A DNA stretch of 39,393 nucleotides from positions 1-39,393 of the forward strand of contig JAIELD010000071.1 in the NCBI GenBank assembly GCA_019753285.1, given 5' to 3'. The translations under genes and the position numbers were made by a program. How positions within the stretch are numbered: the first letter of the stretch is position 1; each line of letters begins with the position of its first letter. Of the stretch, positions 18,367-27,327 are shown in pieces. The stretch comes from Beijerinckiaceae bacterium (GTDB taxonomy: Bacteria; Pseudomonadota; Alphaproteobacteria; Rhizobiales; Beijerinckiaceae). Under the pieces are notes generated by a model. The model was not told where the DNA came from and did not search any database. It saw nothing but the letters and a program-made list of their open reading frames with translations.

Positions 18367-18381
18367 TTAACCATAATTTGA
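18367..18381 (+). promoter_or_regulatory. CtrA-like box upstream of cpaB
   Basis: TTAA, 7 bases, then TTGA, matching 7 of 8 positions of the CtrA consensus TTAA-N7-TTAA. It overlaps a TTGACA (18378-18383) that could be a -35 element. CtrA controls pilus genes in Caulobacter and other Alphaproteobacteria; its action here is inferred. Confidence 0.4.
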
Positions 18382-18485
18382 CAAATCGCTGCGCAGTTTA
18401 AGTCGCGATCCCTTGCGTGAGCAGGATCGATTGATGGACAGGCCGCAGCTCGACTGGCCTCGTCCGCTGCAGATTAGGTCATGTC

Positions 18486-19292
18486 ATGAAGCCTGCGCGT
18501 ATCGCCGTCATCGCCGTAGCCATCCTCTCCGGGGTCGGCGCCTTCATCCTCGCCGGTCGAAAGCCCGCCCCGGTCCAGGTCACCGTCAAGGAAACGGCTC
18601 CCGTGCTGCCGACCGAGGAGATCCTCGTCGTCAACAAGGACGTCTCGATGGGGACGGTGATTTCAAAGAACGCCGATTTCAAGTGGCAGGTCTGGCCCAA
18701 GGAGGCCGTGTCGGCCACCATGATCACCAAGAGCGCCAATCCGGCGGCCGAAGCCGACATTGACGGCTCGATCGTGCGCAGCGCCTTCGTCGCCGGCGAG
18801 CCGATCCGCAAGGACAAGCTGATCAAGGGCGCGGGCTCCGGCTTCCTCTCGGCGATCCTGCCATCGGGCATGCGCGCCATGGCGATCAACATCGACACGA
18901 GCGGCGCCAACGCCGCCGGCGGCTTCATCCTCCCGAACGACCGCGTCGACATCCTGCGCACCTATCGCGACGACAATGCGGGCGCGGGCTCCGGCAAGAG
19001 CGACGGTTTCGCGACCGAGACCGTCCTCACCAACGTCAAGGTTCTGGCGATCGCGCAGACCATCCAGGAGGAGAACGGGAAGAAGACGCTGACGGGCAAC
19101 ACCGCGACGCTCGAACTCGATCCGCGCCAGGTCGAAACGGTGACGCTGGCCCAGCGAACCGGAACGCTCAGCCTCGCTCTGCGCAGCCTCACCGACCACA
19201 ATAAGGTCGCGGATACGCCGGCGAGCGCGCCAGAGGAAAACGCGCTCACGATCATCCGCTTCGGCGTGTCCCAGGCCGTGGGGAAACGCTGA
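18486..19292 (+). CDS. cpaB: CpaB/RcpC pilus assembly protein
   Basis: A 268-residue periplasmic Tad pilus assembly protein anchored by an N-terminal helix (about residues 6-23). An SAF-like domain follows (about 45-115, with VNKDVSMGTVI and AFVAGEPIRKDKL), then a conserved C-terminal part with FILPNDRVDILRT. CpaB works with the secretin CpaC. Its TGA overlaps an in-frame ATG at 19292 that could start cpaC. Confidence 0.93.
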   Translation: MKPARIAVIAVAILSGVGAFILAGRKPAPVQVTVKETAPVLPTEEILVVNKDVSMGTVISKNADFKWQVWPKEAVSATMITKSANPAAEADIDGSIVRSAFVAGEPIRKDKLIKGAGSGFLSAILPSGMRAMAINIDTSGANAAGGFILPNDRVDILRTYRDDNAGAGSGKSDGFATETVLTNVKVLAIAQTIQEENGKKTLTGNTATLELDPRQVETVTLAQRTGTLSLALRSLTDHNKVADTPASAPEENALTIIRFGVSQAVGKR

Positions 19293-19342
19293 TGTCCTCC
19301 TCGACCGCCCGGCTCCAGTCCCTCATCAAAGGACGGTTCACA

Positions 19343-20854
19343 ATGAACCCTCGTTTTACCGCGCGCTGCCTGCGCATTCTTCCGGTCTTCGCGCTCGCCA
19401 TCGCGACCTGCCTTGTGCTGCCGCGAGATGCGGCCCTCGCGCAGGCTCCGTCCACCAAATCCTTCGAATCGAAGATCGTCTCCAATCCGAAGATCGTCAC
19501 CTCCGGCGAGGATCAGACGAGCGCGCGCCGCATCGAGCTTCAGGTCGGAAAATCGATCATCATCGATCTGCCCCGTGACGCCAGTGAAATCTTCGTCGCC
19601 AATCCGGCGGTCGCCAACGCCGTCGTCAAATCGAGCCGTAAGGTCTACGTGATCGGCGTCACGACGGGCACCACCTCGATCTTCATCAACGATTCGGAGG
19701 GCAAGCAGATCGCGGTTCTCGACATGTCGATCGCCCGCGAACTCGGGCGCGAACTGTCGATCCTGCGCGACTTGATGAAGACGACCTTCCCGCGCGCCAA
19801 CATCGAAGTCAAAAGCGTCGGCGTCTCCTTCGTGCTCAGCGGCACGGTCGACAGCGCGCTCGATGCGCAGCGCGCCGTCGATATCGCTACAAGCCTGACG
19901 GCCGGCATCCAGTCGACCGAAAGCGCGGCCGCCAATACCGGCCTCAGCAAGGGCAGCGAAACGCAGCAGGGCAAGGTCATCAACGCCCTGCATATTCGCG
20001 GCCGCGATCAGGTCATGATCAAGGTCACTGTTGCAGAGGTTCAGAAGACGGTGCTGAAGCATCTCGGCGTCGATCTCAATGGCCAATGGAAGGTCGGGTC
20101 GTCCGTCTTCGATCTCGCGACCACCGGCCTCGACACGACCGGCAAGACGGTGAACTTCAACCGCACCGGCAGCTCGAATTCGACCGCAACCATTCGCGCT
20201 CTGGAGCAGCAGGGCGCTTTCCATACCCTCGCCGAGCCGACCTTGACCGCGATTTCCGGCGAGAGCGCCAAGTTCCTCGCCGGCGGCGAGATCCCGATCC
20301 TGTCGCGCTCCTTCACCAACGGCGCGTTCCAGGACACCATCCTCTACAAGCCCGTCGGCGTCTCGCTCGCCTTCACGCCGATCGTGCTTTCGGAAGGGCG
20401 CATCTCGCTGCGTGTCTCGACCGAGGTCGCGGAGCGCGACGACGCCAACTCCGTCGTCAGCGCCGGCATCAACATCCCCGGCTTCAAGACGCGGCGCACC
20501 GAGACGACGGTCGAGCTGCCGTCCGGCGCTTCGCTCGCCACTGCCGGCCTCATCCAGCAGCGCAGCGCCGTCAACACCAACGCGCTGCCCGGCATCTCGA
20601 ACATTCCGATCATTGGCGCGCTCGCCCGCTCGCGCGAATTTCAGAAGAACGAGACCGAGCTTCTCATCATCGTCTCGCCCTTCATCGTCAAGCCGGCGGA
20701 GCCGCGGGACATTCCGCGCCCGGATGACGGCTTCTCGGATGCGACCGACCCGGCCGGCTATTTCCTCGGCCGCGTCAACCGCCTCTATGGCGTGACGGGC
20801 GCCGAGCGCAACACCGGCAGCTACCGCGGCAATTTCGGGTTCATCACGGAATGA
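19343..20854 (+). CDS. cpaC: CpaC/RcpA secretin
   Basis: The outer-membrane channel of the Tad pilus. From this start it is 503 residues, with a signal peptide ending near ALAQA (about residue 34), N-terminal pilus and BON-like domains (about 60-180), and the secretin domain (about 230-440, including VNALHIRGRDQVMIKVTVAE-type and PVGVSLAFTPIV segments). AAAGGA at 19328-19333 supports 19343 and places the signal peptide at the N-terminus. ATG 19292, which overlaps the cpaB stop, is the alternative. Confidence 0.93.
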   Translation: MNPRFTARCLRILPVFALAIATCLVLPRDAALAQAPSTKSFESKIVSNPKIVTSGEDQTSARRIELQVGKSIIIDLPRDASEIFVANPAVANAVVKSSRKVYVIGVTTGTTSIFINDSEGKQIAVLDMSIARELGRELSILRDLMKTTFPRANIEVKSVGVSFVLSGTVDSALDAQRAVDIATSLTAGIQSTESAAANTGLSKGSETQQGKVINALHIRGRDQVMIKVTVAEVQKTVLKHLGVDLNGQWKVGSSVFDLATTGLDTTGKTVNFNRTGSSNSTATIRALEQQGAFHTLAEPTLTAISGESAKFLAGGEIPILSRSFTNGAFQDTILYKPVGVSLAFTPIVLSEGRISLRVSTEVAERDDANSVVSAGINIPGFKTRRTETTVELPSGASLATAGLIQQRSAVNTNALPGISNIPIIGALARSREFQKNETELLIIVSPFIVKPAEPRDIPRPDDGFSDATDPAGYFLGRVNRLYGVTGAERNTGSYRGNFGFITE

Positions 20855-20898
20855 GCCCTCGCAGCGCACGCTTCAAGATTTCAGCAACGAGGCCCATC

Positions 20899-21642
20899 AT
20901 GACCGCTTCATCCCGCCGCGCGGCCGCAGCTCCCCGGCAGATGCGCACCCTGTCGACCATCATGGCCGTGCTCGCCGTTTCGGTGAGCCTTGGCGCATGC
21001 TCGCGCCACAAGGAGGTCACCGGCTCGATCCGCGCGCCGGACGATTACCGCGAGCGCCATCCGATCATCATCGCCAACGCGCCGCGCACGATCGAGATCT
21101 ATCCCTTGCGCGGCAGCGGCGGGCTCGACCAGCGCCAGTCGGACGATCTTGTTGCCTTCGCATCCGAATACAAGGCGCAGGGGCGCGGATACATCACCGC
21201 GGCGCTGCCGCAAGACGGGGGTGAAAGCCATCTGACGCTCTCGCATATTCGCAAGGTGCTGGCCTCGGCCGGCATTTCGCCCGGCTATCTCGCGGTGACG
21301 TCCTATCATTCGGATGATCCGGCGTCGGTCGCCCCCGTGCGGCTCACCTTCGGCAAGCTGCAGGCGCGGGTCGACAGTTTTTGCGGCCAGTGGATCAAGG
21401 ACTTCAATGGCGCGGGCACGTCCGATGCCTTCCGCAACCAGTCGCCACCCAATTTCGGCTGTGCCTACCAGTCGGCCCTCGCCGCGCAGGTCGCCAATCC
21501 GATCGATCTCGTGCGTCCACGCCAGGAAGGCCCGATCGACGTGCTGAAGCGCTCGAAGGACATCGAGGATCTGCGCCAGCATAAGGATCCCTCGACCGAA
21601 TGGCGCGTGAACGCCCAGACCACCGGCAGCACCGGCCAGTAA
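20899..21642 (+). CDS. cpaD: CpaD pilus assembly lipoprotein
   Basis: A 247-residue CpaD-family protein with a lipobox, LGAC, whose Cys34 would be lipidated. The family block TIEIYPLRGSGGLDQRQ and a central pair of cysteines are present. It acts at the outer membrane with the secretin. ACGAGG (20887-20892) favours the start at 20899; ATG 20851 would overlap cpaC by 4 bp, and ATG 20941 would place the lipobox at residue 20. Confidence 0.9.
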   Translation: MTASSRRAAAAPRQMRTLSTIMAVLAVSVSLGACSRHKEVTGSIRAPDDYRERHPIIIANAPRTIEIYPLRGSGGLDQRQSDDLVAFASEYKAQGRGYITAALPQDGGESHLTLSHIRKVLASAGISPGYLAVTSYHSDDPASVAPVRLTFGKLQARVDSFCGQWIKDFNGAGTSDAFRNQSPPNFGCAYQSALAAQVANPIDLVRPRQEGPIDVLKRSKDIEDLRQHKDPSTEWRVNAQTTGSTGQ

Positions 21643-21667
21643 TTCCGCGCTATTCCAGGACAGTCAC

Positions 21668-22927
21668 ATGAGCATGCAGGATTTCAGCATCCAGACGAAG
21701 GCGAAGGACCAGAGCTACATCGCTGCCTTGCCTCGCGTCGCGATCCAGGCCTTCTGCGAGACGGCGGATGTGTCGAGCGCGATGCAGGCCGCCTCCGGTG
21801 ACCGCCGCATGGACAAGACCCATTTGAAAGTCCAGATGGGCGGTGCCGCCGCCGCAGCCGAGTCCTATCGCTACTCGCCGACGCCGAACGTCATCATTCT
21901 TGAATCCGTGAACGGCCGCGACGAGATCCTCGGCCATCTCGATACGCTCGCCGAGGTGTGCGACGCCGGCACCAAGGTTGTGGTCATCGGCCACATCAAT
22001 GACGTCGTCCTCTACCGGGAACTGGTGCGCCGCGGCGTCAGCGAATACCTCATCGCGCCGATCACCACGATCGAGATCGTGCGGGCGCTTTCGGAGCTTT
22101 TCGCCGCGCCCGACGCGGAGCCCGTCGGCCGCACCATCGCGGTCGTCGGCACGCGCGGCGGCGTCGGCGCGTCCACCGTCGCCCATAATATCGGCTACGC
22201 CATCGGCCGCCAGCTCAACATCGAGACGGTGATCGCCGATCTCGACCTGCCGTTCGGCACGGGCGGCCTCGACTTCAACCAGGACCCGCTCCAGGGCATC
22301 GCCGATGCGGTCTTCGCGCCCGACAGGCTCGACGCCAATCTTCTCGACAGGCTGACATCGGCCTGCGGCGAACATCTCAATCTGCTCGCCGCCCCCGCCA
22401 CCCTCGACCGCCTCTATGATTTTGCCGAAACCAGCTTCGACAACGTGATCGAGCTTCTCCAGTCGAGCGTGCCTGCGATCGTGCTCGACGTGCCGCATAT
22501 GTGGACCGGCTGGACCCGCCGCCTGATGGTCGGCGCGGATCAGATCGTGATCGTGGCGAGCCCGGACCTCGCGTCGCTGCGCAACGCCAAGAACATGCTC
22601 GATGTTTTCCGTCAGGCCCGCCAGCACGATGCCAAACCGCTCCTCGTGATGAACATGGTCGGCGTCCCCAAGCGCCCGGAGATCGCCGTTGCGGAATTCG
22701 GCAAGACGCTCGATCTCGCCGTGTCGGCCGTGCTCAACTTCGATCCGGCACTCTTCGGTGCCGCCTCCAACAATGGCCAGATGATCGCCGAGATCCAGGC
22801 GCGCTCGAAGCCGGCCGAAACGCTGCTCGAACTTGCGCGTCTCGTGACGGGGCGGAGCGAGGCGCGCAGCCAGAAAAAATCGCTGCTCGCGCCGCTGCTT
22901 TTGAAGTTTTCGAAGAAGAAAGCGTAA
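21668..22927 (+). CDS. cpaE: CpaE/TadZ pilus localisation ATPase-like protein
   Basis: A 419-residue protein with an atypical receiver-like N-terminal domain (about 50-150) and a ParA/MinD-like domain. The nucleotide loop reads GTRGGVGAST (161-170). Both lysines of the deviant Walker A motif are replaced, which is common in alphaproteobacterial CpaE and suggests weak or no ATP hydrolysis. CpaE/TadZ places the pilus machine at the cell pole in studied species. Confidence 0.92.
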   Translation: MSMQDFSIQTKAKDQSYIAALPRVAIQAFCETADVSSAMQAASGDRRMDKTHLKVQMGGAAAAAESYRYSPTPNVIILESVNGRDEILGHLDTLAEVCDAGTKVVVIGHINDVVLYRELVRRGVSEYLIAPITTIEIVRALSELFAAPDAEPVGRTIAVVGTRGGVGASTVAHNIGYAIGRQLNIETVIADLDLPFGTGGLDFNQDPLQGIADAVFAPDRLDANLLDRLTSACGEHLNLLAAPATLDRLYDFAETSFDNVIELLQSSVPAIVLDVPHMWTGWTRRLMVGADQIVIVASPDLASLRNAKNMLDVFRQARQHDAKPLLVMNMVGVPKRPEIAVAEFGKTLDLAVSAVLNFDPALFGAASNNGQMIAEIQARSKPAETLLELARLVTGRSEARSQKKSLLAPLLLKFSKKKA

Positions 22928-22993
22928 ACTTTTCAGTTCGTAATCTTGCCGCGGACCATATCCGTCGGCACAGGCGATCAGGGGTCGTTGGGG

Positions 22994-24448
22994 ATGTTTG
23001 GAAAACGTAGCCAGTCGGATGCGGCGTTAGGTCGCCCGCCGGGAGCCCAGCCTCCGGCCGCGGTCGTCCAGAAGCCGGCCGGCCTCAATCCGATGCGGAT
23101 GGCGGAACCGCCGAAGCAGCCGGTGAAAGAGCCGCAGAACGACCTCATCCAGCCCAAGCCCGAAGAGTATTTCCACACCAAGTCGATGATCTTCGGCGCC
23201 TTGATCGAGGCGATCGACCTGTCGCAGCTCTCGAAGCTCGATGCGGAAAGCGCACGCGAGGAGCTGCGCGACATCATCAGCGAAATCGTGGCGCTGAAGA
23301 ACGTCGTCATGTCGATCTCCGAGCAGGAGGAGATGCTCGACGACATCTGCAACGATGTGCTGGGCTACGGCCCGCTCGAGCCGTTGCTGGCGCGCGACGA
23401 CATCGCCGACATCATGGTCAACGGAGCGAACCGCACCTTCATCGAAACGCAGGGCAAGATCCAGCTGACCAATGTGCGCTTCCGCGACAACCAGCAATTG
23501 ATGAACATCTGCCAGCGCATCGTGAGCAAGGTCGGACGCCGGGTGGACGAGGCCTCGCCGATCTGCGACGCGCGCCTGCTCGACGGCTCGCGCGTCAACG
23601 TCATCGCGCCGCCGCTGGCGATCGACGGCCCCGTCCTCACCATCCGCAAGTTCAAGCGCGACAAGCTGACCCTCGACCAGCTCGTGAGCTTCGGCGCGAT
23701 TTCGCCGGAAGGCGCGCAGATCCTGCAGATCATCGGCAAGGTGCGCTGCAACGTCGTCATTTCCGGCGGTACCGGCTCGGGCAAGACCACGCTGCTCAAC
23801 TGCCTGACCCGCTACATCGAATCCGACGAGCGCATCATCACCTGCGAGGATTCGGCGGAGCTTCAACTGCAGCAGCCGCATGTGGTGCGGCTCGAGACGC
23901 GGCCTCCGAACCTCGAGGGCCAGGGCACCGTTACGATGCGCGACCTCGTCAAGAACTGCCTGCGCATGCGGCCCGAGCGTATCATCGTCGGCGAGGTGCG
24001 CGGACCCGAGGCCTTCGACCTTCTCCAGGCGATGAATACGGGCCATGACGGCTCGATGGGCACGCTGCACGCCAATTCGCCGCGCGAATGCCTCAGCCGT
24101 ATCGAATCGATGATCACGATGGGCGGCTTTGCGCTTCCCTCGAAGACCATCCGCGAGATGATCTGCTCCTCGGTCGACATCATCATCCAGGCGGCGCGCC
24201 TGCGCGACGGCTCCCGCCGCATCACCCACATCACAGAGGTGATGGGCATGGAAGGCGACGTCATCATCACGCAGGACATCTTCGTCTACGAGATCAAGGG
24301 CGAGGACGCCAACGGCAAGCTCTCCGGCGCTCACAAATCGACCGGGATCGGCCGCCCCCGCATGTGGGAGCGCGCCCGCTACTACAACGAGCAGGGCCGG
24401 CTCGCGGCTGCGCTCGACGCTGCCGATCTGCGCGACGAGGCGGCTTGA
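22994..24448 (+). CDS. cpaF: CpaF/TadA secretion ATPase
   Basis: The cytoplasmic motor ATPase of the Tad pilus, VirB11/GspE family, 484 residues. Walker A GGTGSGKT lies at 258-265. The Asp-box CEDSAELQLQQPHVV, the Walker B region RIIVGEVRGPEAFD and the His-box GSMGTLHANSPRE follow in order. ATG 22994 (MFGKRSQ) is chosen; a TTG at 22946 gives a longer frame with no support. tadB and tadC, its membrane partners, follow. Confidence 0.95.
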   Translation: MFGKRSQSDAALGRPPGAQPPAAVVQKPAGLNPMRMAEPPKQPVKEPQNDLIQPKPEEYFHTKSMIFGALIEAIDLSQLSKLDAESAREELRDIISEIVALKNVVMSISEQEEMLDDICNDVLGYGPLEPLLARDDIADIMVNGANRTFIETQGKIQLTNVRFRDNQQLMNICQRIVSKVGRRVDEASPICDARLLDGSRVNVIAPPLAIDGPVLTIRKFKRDKLTLDQLVSFGAISPEGAQILQIIGKVRCNVVISGGTGSGKTTLLNCLTRYIESDERIITCEDSAELQLQQPHVVRLETRPPNLEGQGTVTMRDLVKNCLRMRPERIIVGEVRGPEAFDLLQAMNTGHDGSMGTLHANSPRECLSRIESMITMGGFALPSKTIREMICSSVDIIIQAARLRDGSRRITHITEVMGMEGDVIITQDIFVYEIKGEDANGKLSGAHKSTGIGRPRMWERARYYNEQGRLAAALDAADLRDEAA

Positions 24449-24486
24449 CCAGCCATGCAACGGGCATCGATGGAACGGGTACTGAC

Positions 24487-25476
24487 ATGATCGCAGAGCT
24501 GCTCGAAAACCAGGCCGTCTTCGCCGGGCTCATCGCCACGTGCGGCGGCTTGCTTGCCTATGCGCTGATCTATCCGCTGCTCTCCGGAGAGGCGCGTGCC
24601 GACAAGCGGCTGCAGTCGATCACCGTTTCCGTTGATCGGGTCGTGCGCAGCAAGGGTGTCGAGCTTGGCATGCGCAAGAAGGAGGTCGCGGCGACCATCA
24701 AGGAGCTCGATGCAAAGCAGAAGGAGAACAGCCGCGTTCCCCTGCAGGGCCGGATCCACCAGGCCGGGCTCGACTGGAGCGTCAAGAAATTCTTCGTCGC
24801 CAGCGCGATCAGCGCGCTGCTCTTCGCCGCCGCGGGATTCTTCGTCAAGAAGACGCTTGTTGCCGCAGTCGTCTGTCTGCCGGTCGGCGGATTTGCCGTC
24901 CCGTTTTTCGTGCTGAGCTATCTGCGCAAGAAACGCGTCAAGAAATTCATCCAGGAATTCCCGAACGCCGTCGACGTCATCGTCCGCGGCATCAAGTCGG
25001 GCCTGCCGATCGGCGATTGCCTGCGCATCATCGCGATGGAGGCGGCCGAGCCGGTGCGCGGCGAGTTTCGCCACATCGTCGATATCCAGCAGCTCGGCGT
25101 CAACGTCGCGGATGCCTGCGCCGAACTTTACAAGCGTGTGCCGGTCACCGAAGCGAACTTCTTCGGCATTGTGATCCAGATCCAGCAGAAATCCGGCGGC
25201 AATCTTTCGGAGGTTCTGAGCGGTCTCTCCAAGGTGCTGCGTGAACGGCGCAAGATGAAGGGAAAGATCATCGCCATGAGCACCGAGGCGACCGCCTCCG
25301 CCGCGATCATCGCGGCCCTGCCACTCGTCGTCGGCATTCTCGTCTATCTATCCTCGCCCGCCTACATCGAATTGCTCTGGCTGCGCGAGGCCGGCCAGAA
25401 GGCGATGATGGTTTCGGCCGTCTGGATGGCGATGGGCGTCTTCGTCATGAAGAAGATGATCAATTTCGATTTCTAG
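24487..25476 (+). CDS. tadB: TadB inner-membrane platform protein
   Basis: A 329-residue T2SS-F-family protein: one N-terminal helix (about 12-32), a pair of helices (about 98-140), a cytosolic GspF domain with EFPNAVDVIVRGIKSGLPI, and C-terminal helices. With TadC it forms the platform driven by CpaF. GGAACGGG precedes the ATG. Its TAG stop (25474-25476) lies within the left arm of a palindromic repeat, so the repeat marks or set the end of the gene. Confidence 0.92.
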   Translation: MIAELLENQAVFAGLIATCGGLLAYALIYPLLSGEARADKRLQSITVSVDRVVRSKGVELGMRKKEVAATIKELDAKQKENSRVPLQGRIHQAGLDWSVKKFFVASAISALLFAAAGFFVKKTLVAAVVCLPVGGFAVPFFVLSYLRKKRVKKFIQEFPNAVDVIVRGIKSGLPIGDCLRIIAMEAAEPVRGEFRHIVDIQQLGVNVADACAELYKRVPVTEANFFGIVIQIQQKSGGNLSEVLSGLSKVLRERRKMKGKIIAMSTEATASAAIIAALPLVVGILVYLSSPAYIELLWLREAGQKAMMVSAVWMAMGVFVMKKMINFDF

Positions 25477-25584
25477 AGCATGCTGCTAAAAAGTGGCAAC
25501 GGTTTTTCGCTGGAAGCATGCTCTAAATATTTGGTTTTGATCATTTTGCTTATGTTTTGACGATTCCGTCAAAACACAAAATGA
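25474..25584. repeat. Palindromic repeat element between tadB and tadC
   Basis: Two hairpins. The first has perfect 10-bp arms, TAGAGCATGC (25474-25483) and GCATGCTCTA (25516-25525). The second has TCATTTTG (25541-25548) facing CAAAATGA (25577-25584), enclosing a perfect 9-bp stem GTTTTGACG/CGTCAAAAC (25554-25562/25567-25575). Elements with these 'AGAGCATG...CATGCTCT' ends are familiar from Hyphomicrobiales genomes. It is AT-richer than the flanking genes. Confidence 0.8.
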
Positions 25585-25612
25585 TTTAGCGGGCGACCGC
25601 TTCAGGATGAAC

Positions 25613-26578
25613 ATGTTCGAGAATCTGGATCAGACGCAGCTCATATACGCCGGGACCTTCGCGGTCTCGGTGGCGGCGGCGCTTTGGATCGTGGCGACGC
25701 AGTTCGTCGACCGCAGCGAGCAGACGCGACGCATGAAGGCCGTCGCCATCGAGCGGGACAAGATCCGCATCCGTGAACGCGAACGGATGACCAAGACGCA
25801 GGAGAAAGTAAACCTGCGTTCGGCGCCCAAAGTCTACATGAAGCAGATCGTCGAACAGTTCAATCTCGGCAAATGGCTCGGCACCGATACGGCCAAGGCC
25901 AATCTCACCATGGCCGGCTATCGCAGCAACAACGCCGAATACGCCTTTCTGTTCTTCAGGCTGGTCACGCCGATCACCATGATGCTGGTCTCGGCGCTCT
26001 ACGTCTTTGCGATCCTGAATCTCAAGCAGCCGCCCATCGTCAAGCTCGGCATCGTCATTTTCGCGACTTTCCTTGGCATCAAGGCGCCAGAGATCTTTCT
26101 CTCGAACCAGATCACAAAGCGACAGGCCTCGATCCGCCGCGCCTTTCCCGACGCGCTCGATCTGCTGCTCATCTGCGTCGAGTCCGGCATGTCGGTCGAA
26201 AACGCCTTCCGGAAGGTCAGCACCGAGATCGGTTCGCAATCGATCGCGCTCGCCGAGGAATTCGCATTGACGACAGCCGAGCTTTCATACCTGCCAGTGC
26301 GCAGGCAAGCCTATGAAAACCTCGGCACCCGTACCGGCCTCGAGGGTGTCCGCGCGATCTGCACGGCTATGATCCAGGCGGAAAAATACGGCACTCCCGT
26401 TGGCACTGCCCTTCGTGTGCTTGCCCAGGAAAATCGCGACGAGCGCATGAATGCGGCGGAGAAAAAAGCAGCCGCGCTGCCGCCGAAGCTCACCGTGCCG
26501 ATGATCCTGTTTTTCCTCCCGGTTCTTTTCGCCGTGATCCTGACGCCGGCTCTCTGCCAGGTCTTTCAGTGGAAATGA
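25613..26578 (+). CDS. tadC: TadC inner-membrane platform protein
   Basis: A 321-residue T2SS-F-family protein with an N-terminal helix, a central helix pair (about 107-160), the GspF domain (FPDALDLLLICVESGMSVENA) and a C-terminal helix. AGGA (25604-25607) gives proper spacing to ATG 25613; ATG 25607 is two codons upstream. A terminator follows at 26584, so it ends the plus-strand cpa/tad run, although a palindromic element splits it from tadB. Confidence 0.92.
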   Translation: MFENLDQTQLIYAGTFAVSVAAALWIVATQFVDRSEQTRRMKAVAIERDKIRIRERERMTKTQEKVNLRSAPKVYMKQIVEQFNLGKWLGTDTAKANLTMAGYRSNNAEYAFLFFRLVTPITMMLVSALYVFAILNLKQPPIVKLGIVIFATFLGIKAPEIFLSNQITKRQASIRRAFPDALDLLLICVESGMSVENAFRKVSTEIGSQSIALAEEFALTTAELSYLPVRRQAYENLGTRTGLEGVRAICTAMIQAEKYGTPVGTALRVLAQENRDERMNAAEKKAAALPPKLTVPMILFFLPVLFAVILTPALCQVFQWK

Positions 26579-26583
26579 ACGAC

Positions 26584-26609
26584 CGGCGGCTTTGAGCCGC
26601 CGTCATTTT
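26584..26609 (+). terminator. Rho-independent terminator of the cpa/tad run
   Basis: CGGCGGCT (26584-26591) pairs perfectly with AGCCGCCG (26595-26602) across a 3-base loop, followed by TCATTTT. It sits 5 bp after the tadC stop. Confidence 0.85.
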
Positions 26610-26657
26610 CACGCCGATGTGAAGACCAGGCTGGCTGAAACCACGTCAAAATAATTG

Positions 26658-26676
26658 TATGCGTCACGCATATAAT
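26658..26676 (+). promoter_or_regulatory. 15-bp palindrome overlapping a -10-like TATAAT, upstream of the YHS gene
   Basis: TATGCGT-C-ACGCATA (26658-26672) is a perfect odd palindrome. Its end overlaps TATAAT (26671-26676). No convincing -35 element lies at the right distance. A repressor bound here would block the promoter; which regulator binds is unknown. Confidence 0.5.
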
Positions 26677-26744
26677 ATAACAGCATGGCAACGACCATCG
26701 AGAAGCCAATCCTGGCTGACCCCGTCGAACTACAGGAGGTTCCC

Positions 26745-27212
26745 ATGCTGCAAATCCGCCGTCTCGCATTGGTGTTTTTGGCGCTTTTCCTATTCTCGGT
26801 CCCGTCATTCGCCATCGACCCCAATGCCGTCAACAATGTCGAGGACATCGCGCTCAAGGGCTTCGACCCCGTCGCCTATTTCGTCGACAAACGCCCGCGC
26901 AAGGGTGACCCGGAGATCACAAGCCGTCATCAGGGCGTGGTTTATGAATTCGTCGATAAGGACCATAAGGACATTTTCGACAAGGACCCGGCAAAATACG
27001 TTCCGATCTTTGCCGGCTTCTGCGCTTTCGGCGTATGGGAAGGTTTGAAAATCGATATCGACCCTCATGCTTATGCGATTAATGAGGGCAAGCTCGCCGT
27101 GTTCTTCTCCGAGGAAGCGCGCGATATCTACCAGGGCGACCTCGCCAACAAGAGCCGCGAGGCTCAGGCCAAGTGGCCTGAGGTCAGGAAATTGAGCAAA
27201 GTTATTCGGTAG
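26745..27212 (+). CDS. Secreted YHS-domain protein
   Basis: A 155-residue protein with a clear Sec signal peptide, MLQIRRLALVFLALFLFSVP ending SFA, then a YHS-type domain: LKGFDPVAYF near residues 38-47, followed by YEF, KDPAKYVPIFAGFCAFGV and LAVFFSEEARD. YHS domains are small modules often linked to metal binding; this secreted family has no firm function. AGGAGG (26734-26739) fixes the start at 26745 rather than ATG 26685. It is a single-gene unit between two terminators. Confidence 0.82.
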   Translation: MLQIRRLALVFLALFLFSVPSFAIDPNAVNNVEDIALKGFDPVAYFVDKRPRKGDPEITSRHQGVVYEFVDKDHKDIFDKDPAKYVPIFAGFCAFGVWEGLKIDIDPHAYAINEGKLAVFFSEEARDIYQGDLANKSREAQAKWPEVRKLSKVIR

Positions 27213-27237
27213 TTACGCTTCCCTCGGATACAGCAAG

Positions 27238-27262
27238 ACGGCCCCTTCGGGGCCGTTTCGTT
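27238..27262 (+). terminator. Rho-independent terminator after the YHS gene
   Basis: ACGGCCCC (27238-27245) pairs perfectly with GGGGCCGT (27249-27256) over a 3-base loop, followed by TTCGTTTT. Confidence 0.9.
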
Positions 27263-27327
27263 TTCGCGCTTGTGATTGCGCGCAAAAGGCTTGATCCTTC
27301 CTGCTTGCACGCCATCACCGGGTGACC

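Noticed and set aside
18962..20869. 635-residue minus-strand open frame across cpaB/cpaC
   Set aside because: It mirrors the codons of the well-supported cpaC gene. Long antisense frames are expected in GC-rich DNA, and it has no recognisable domain.
22148..22177. CpaE as an inactivated ATPase because its Walker lysines are missing
   Set aside because: The GxxGGVGAST loop is common in alphaproteobacterial CpaE, so it is a family trait and not a local defect.
23027..24460. 477-residue minus-strand open frame across cpaF
   Set aside because: An antisense shadow of a strongly conserved ATPase gene, His/Asp/Arg-rich with no domain.
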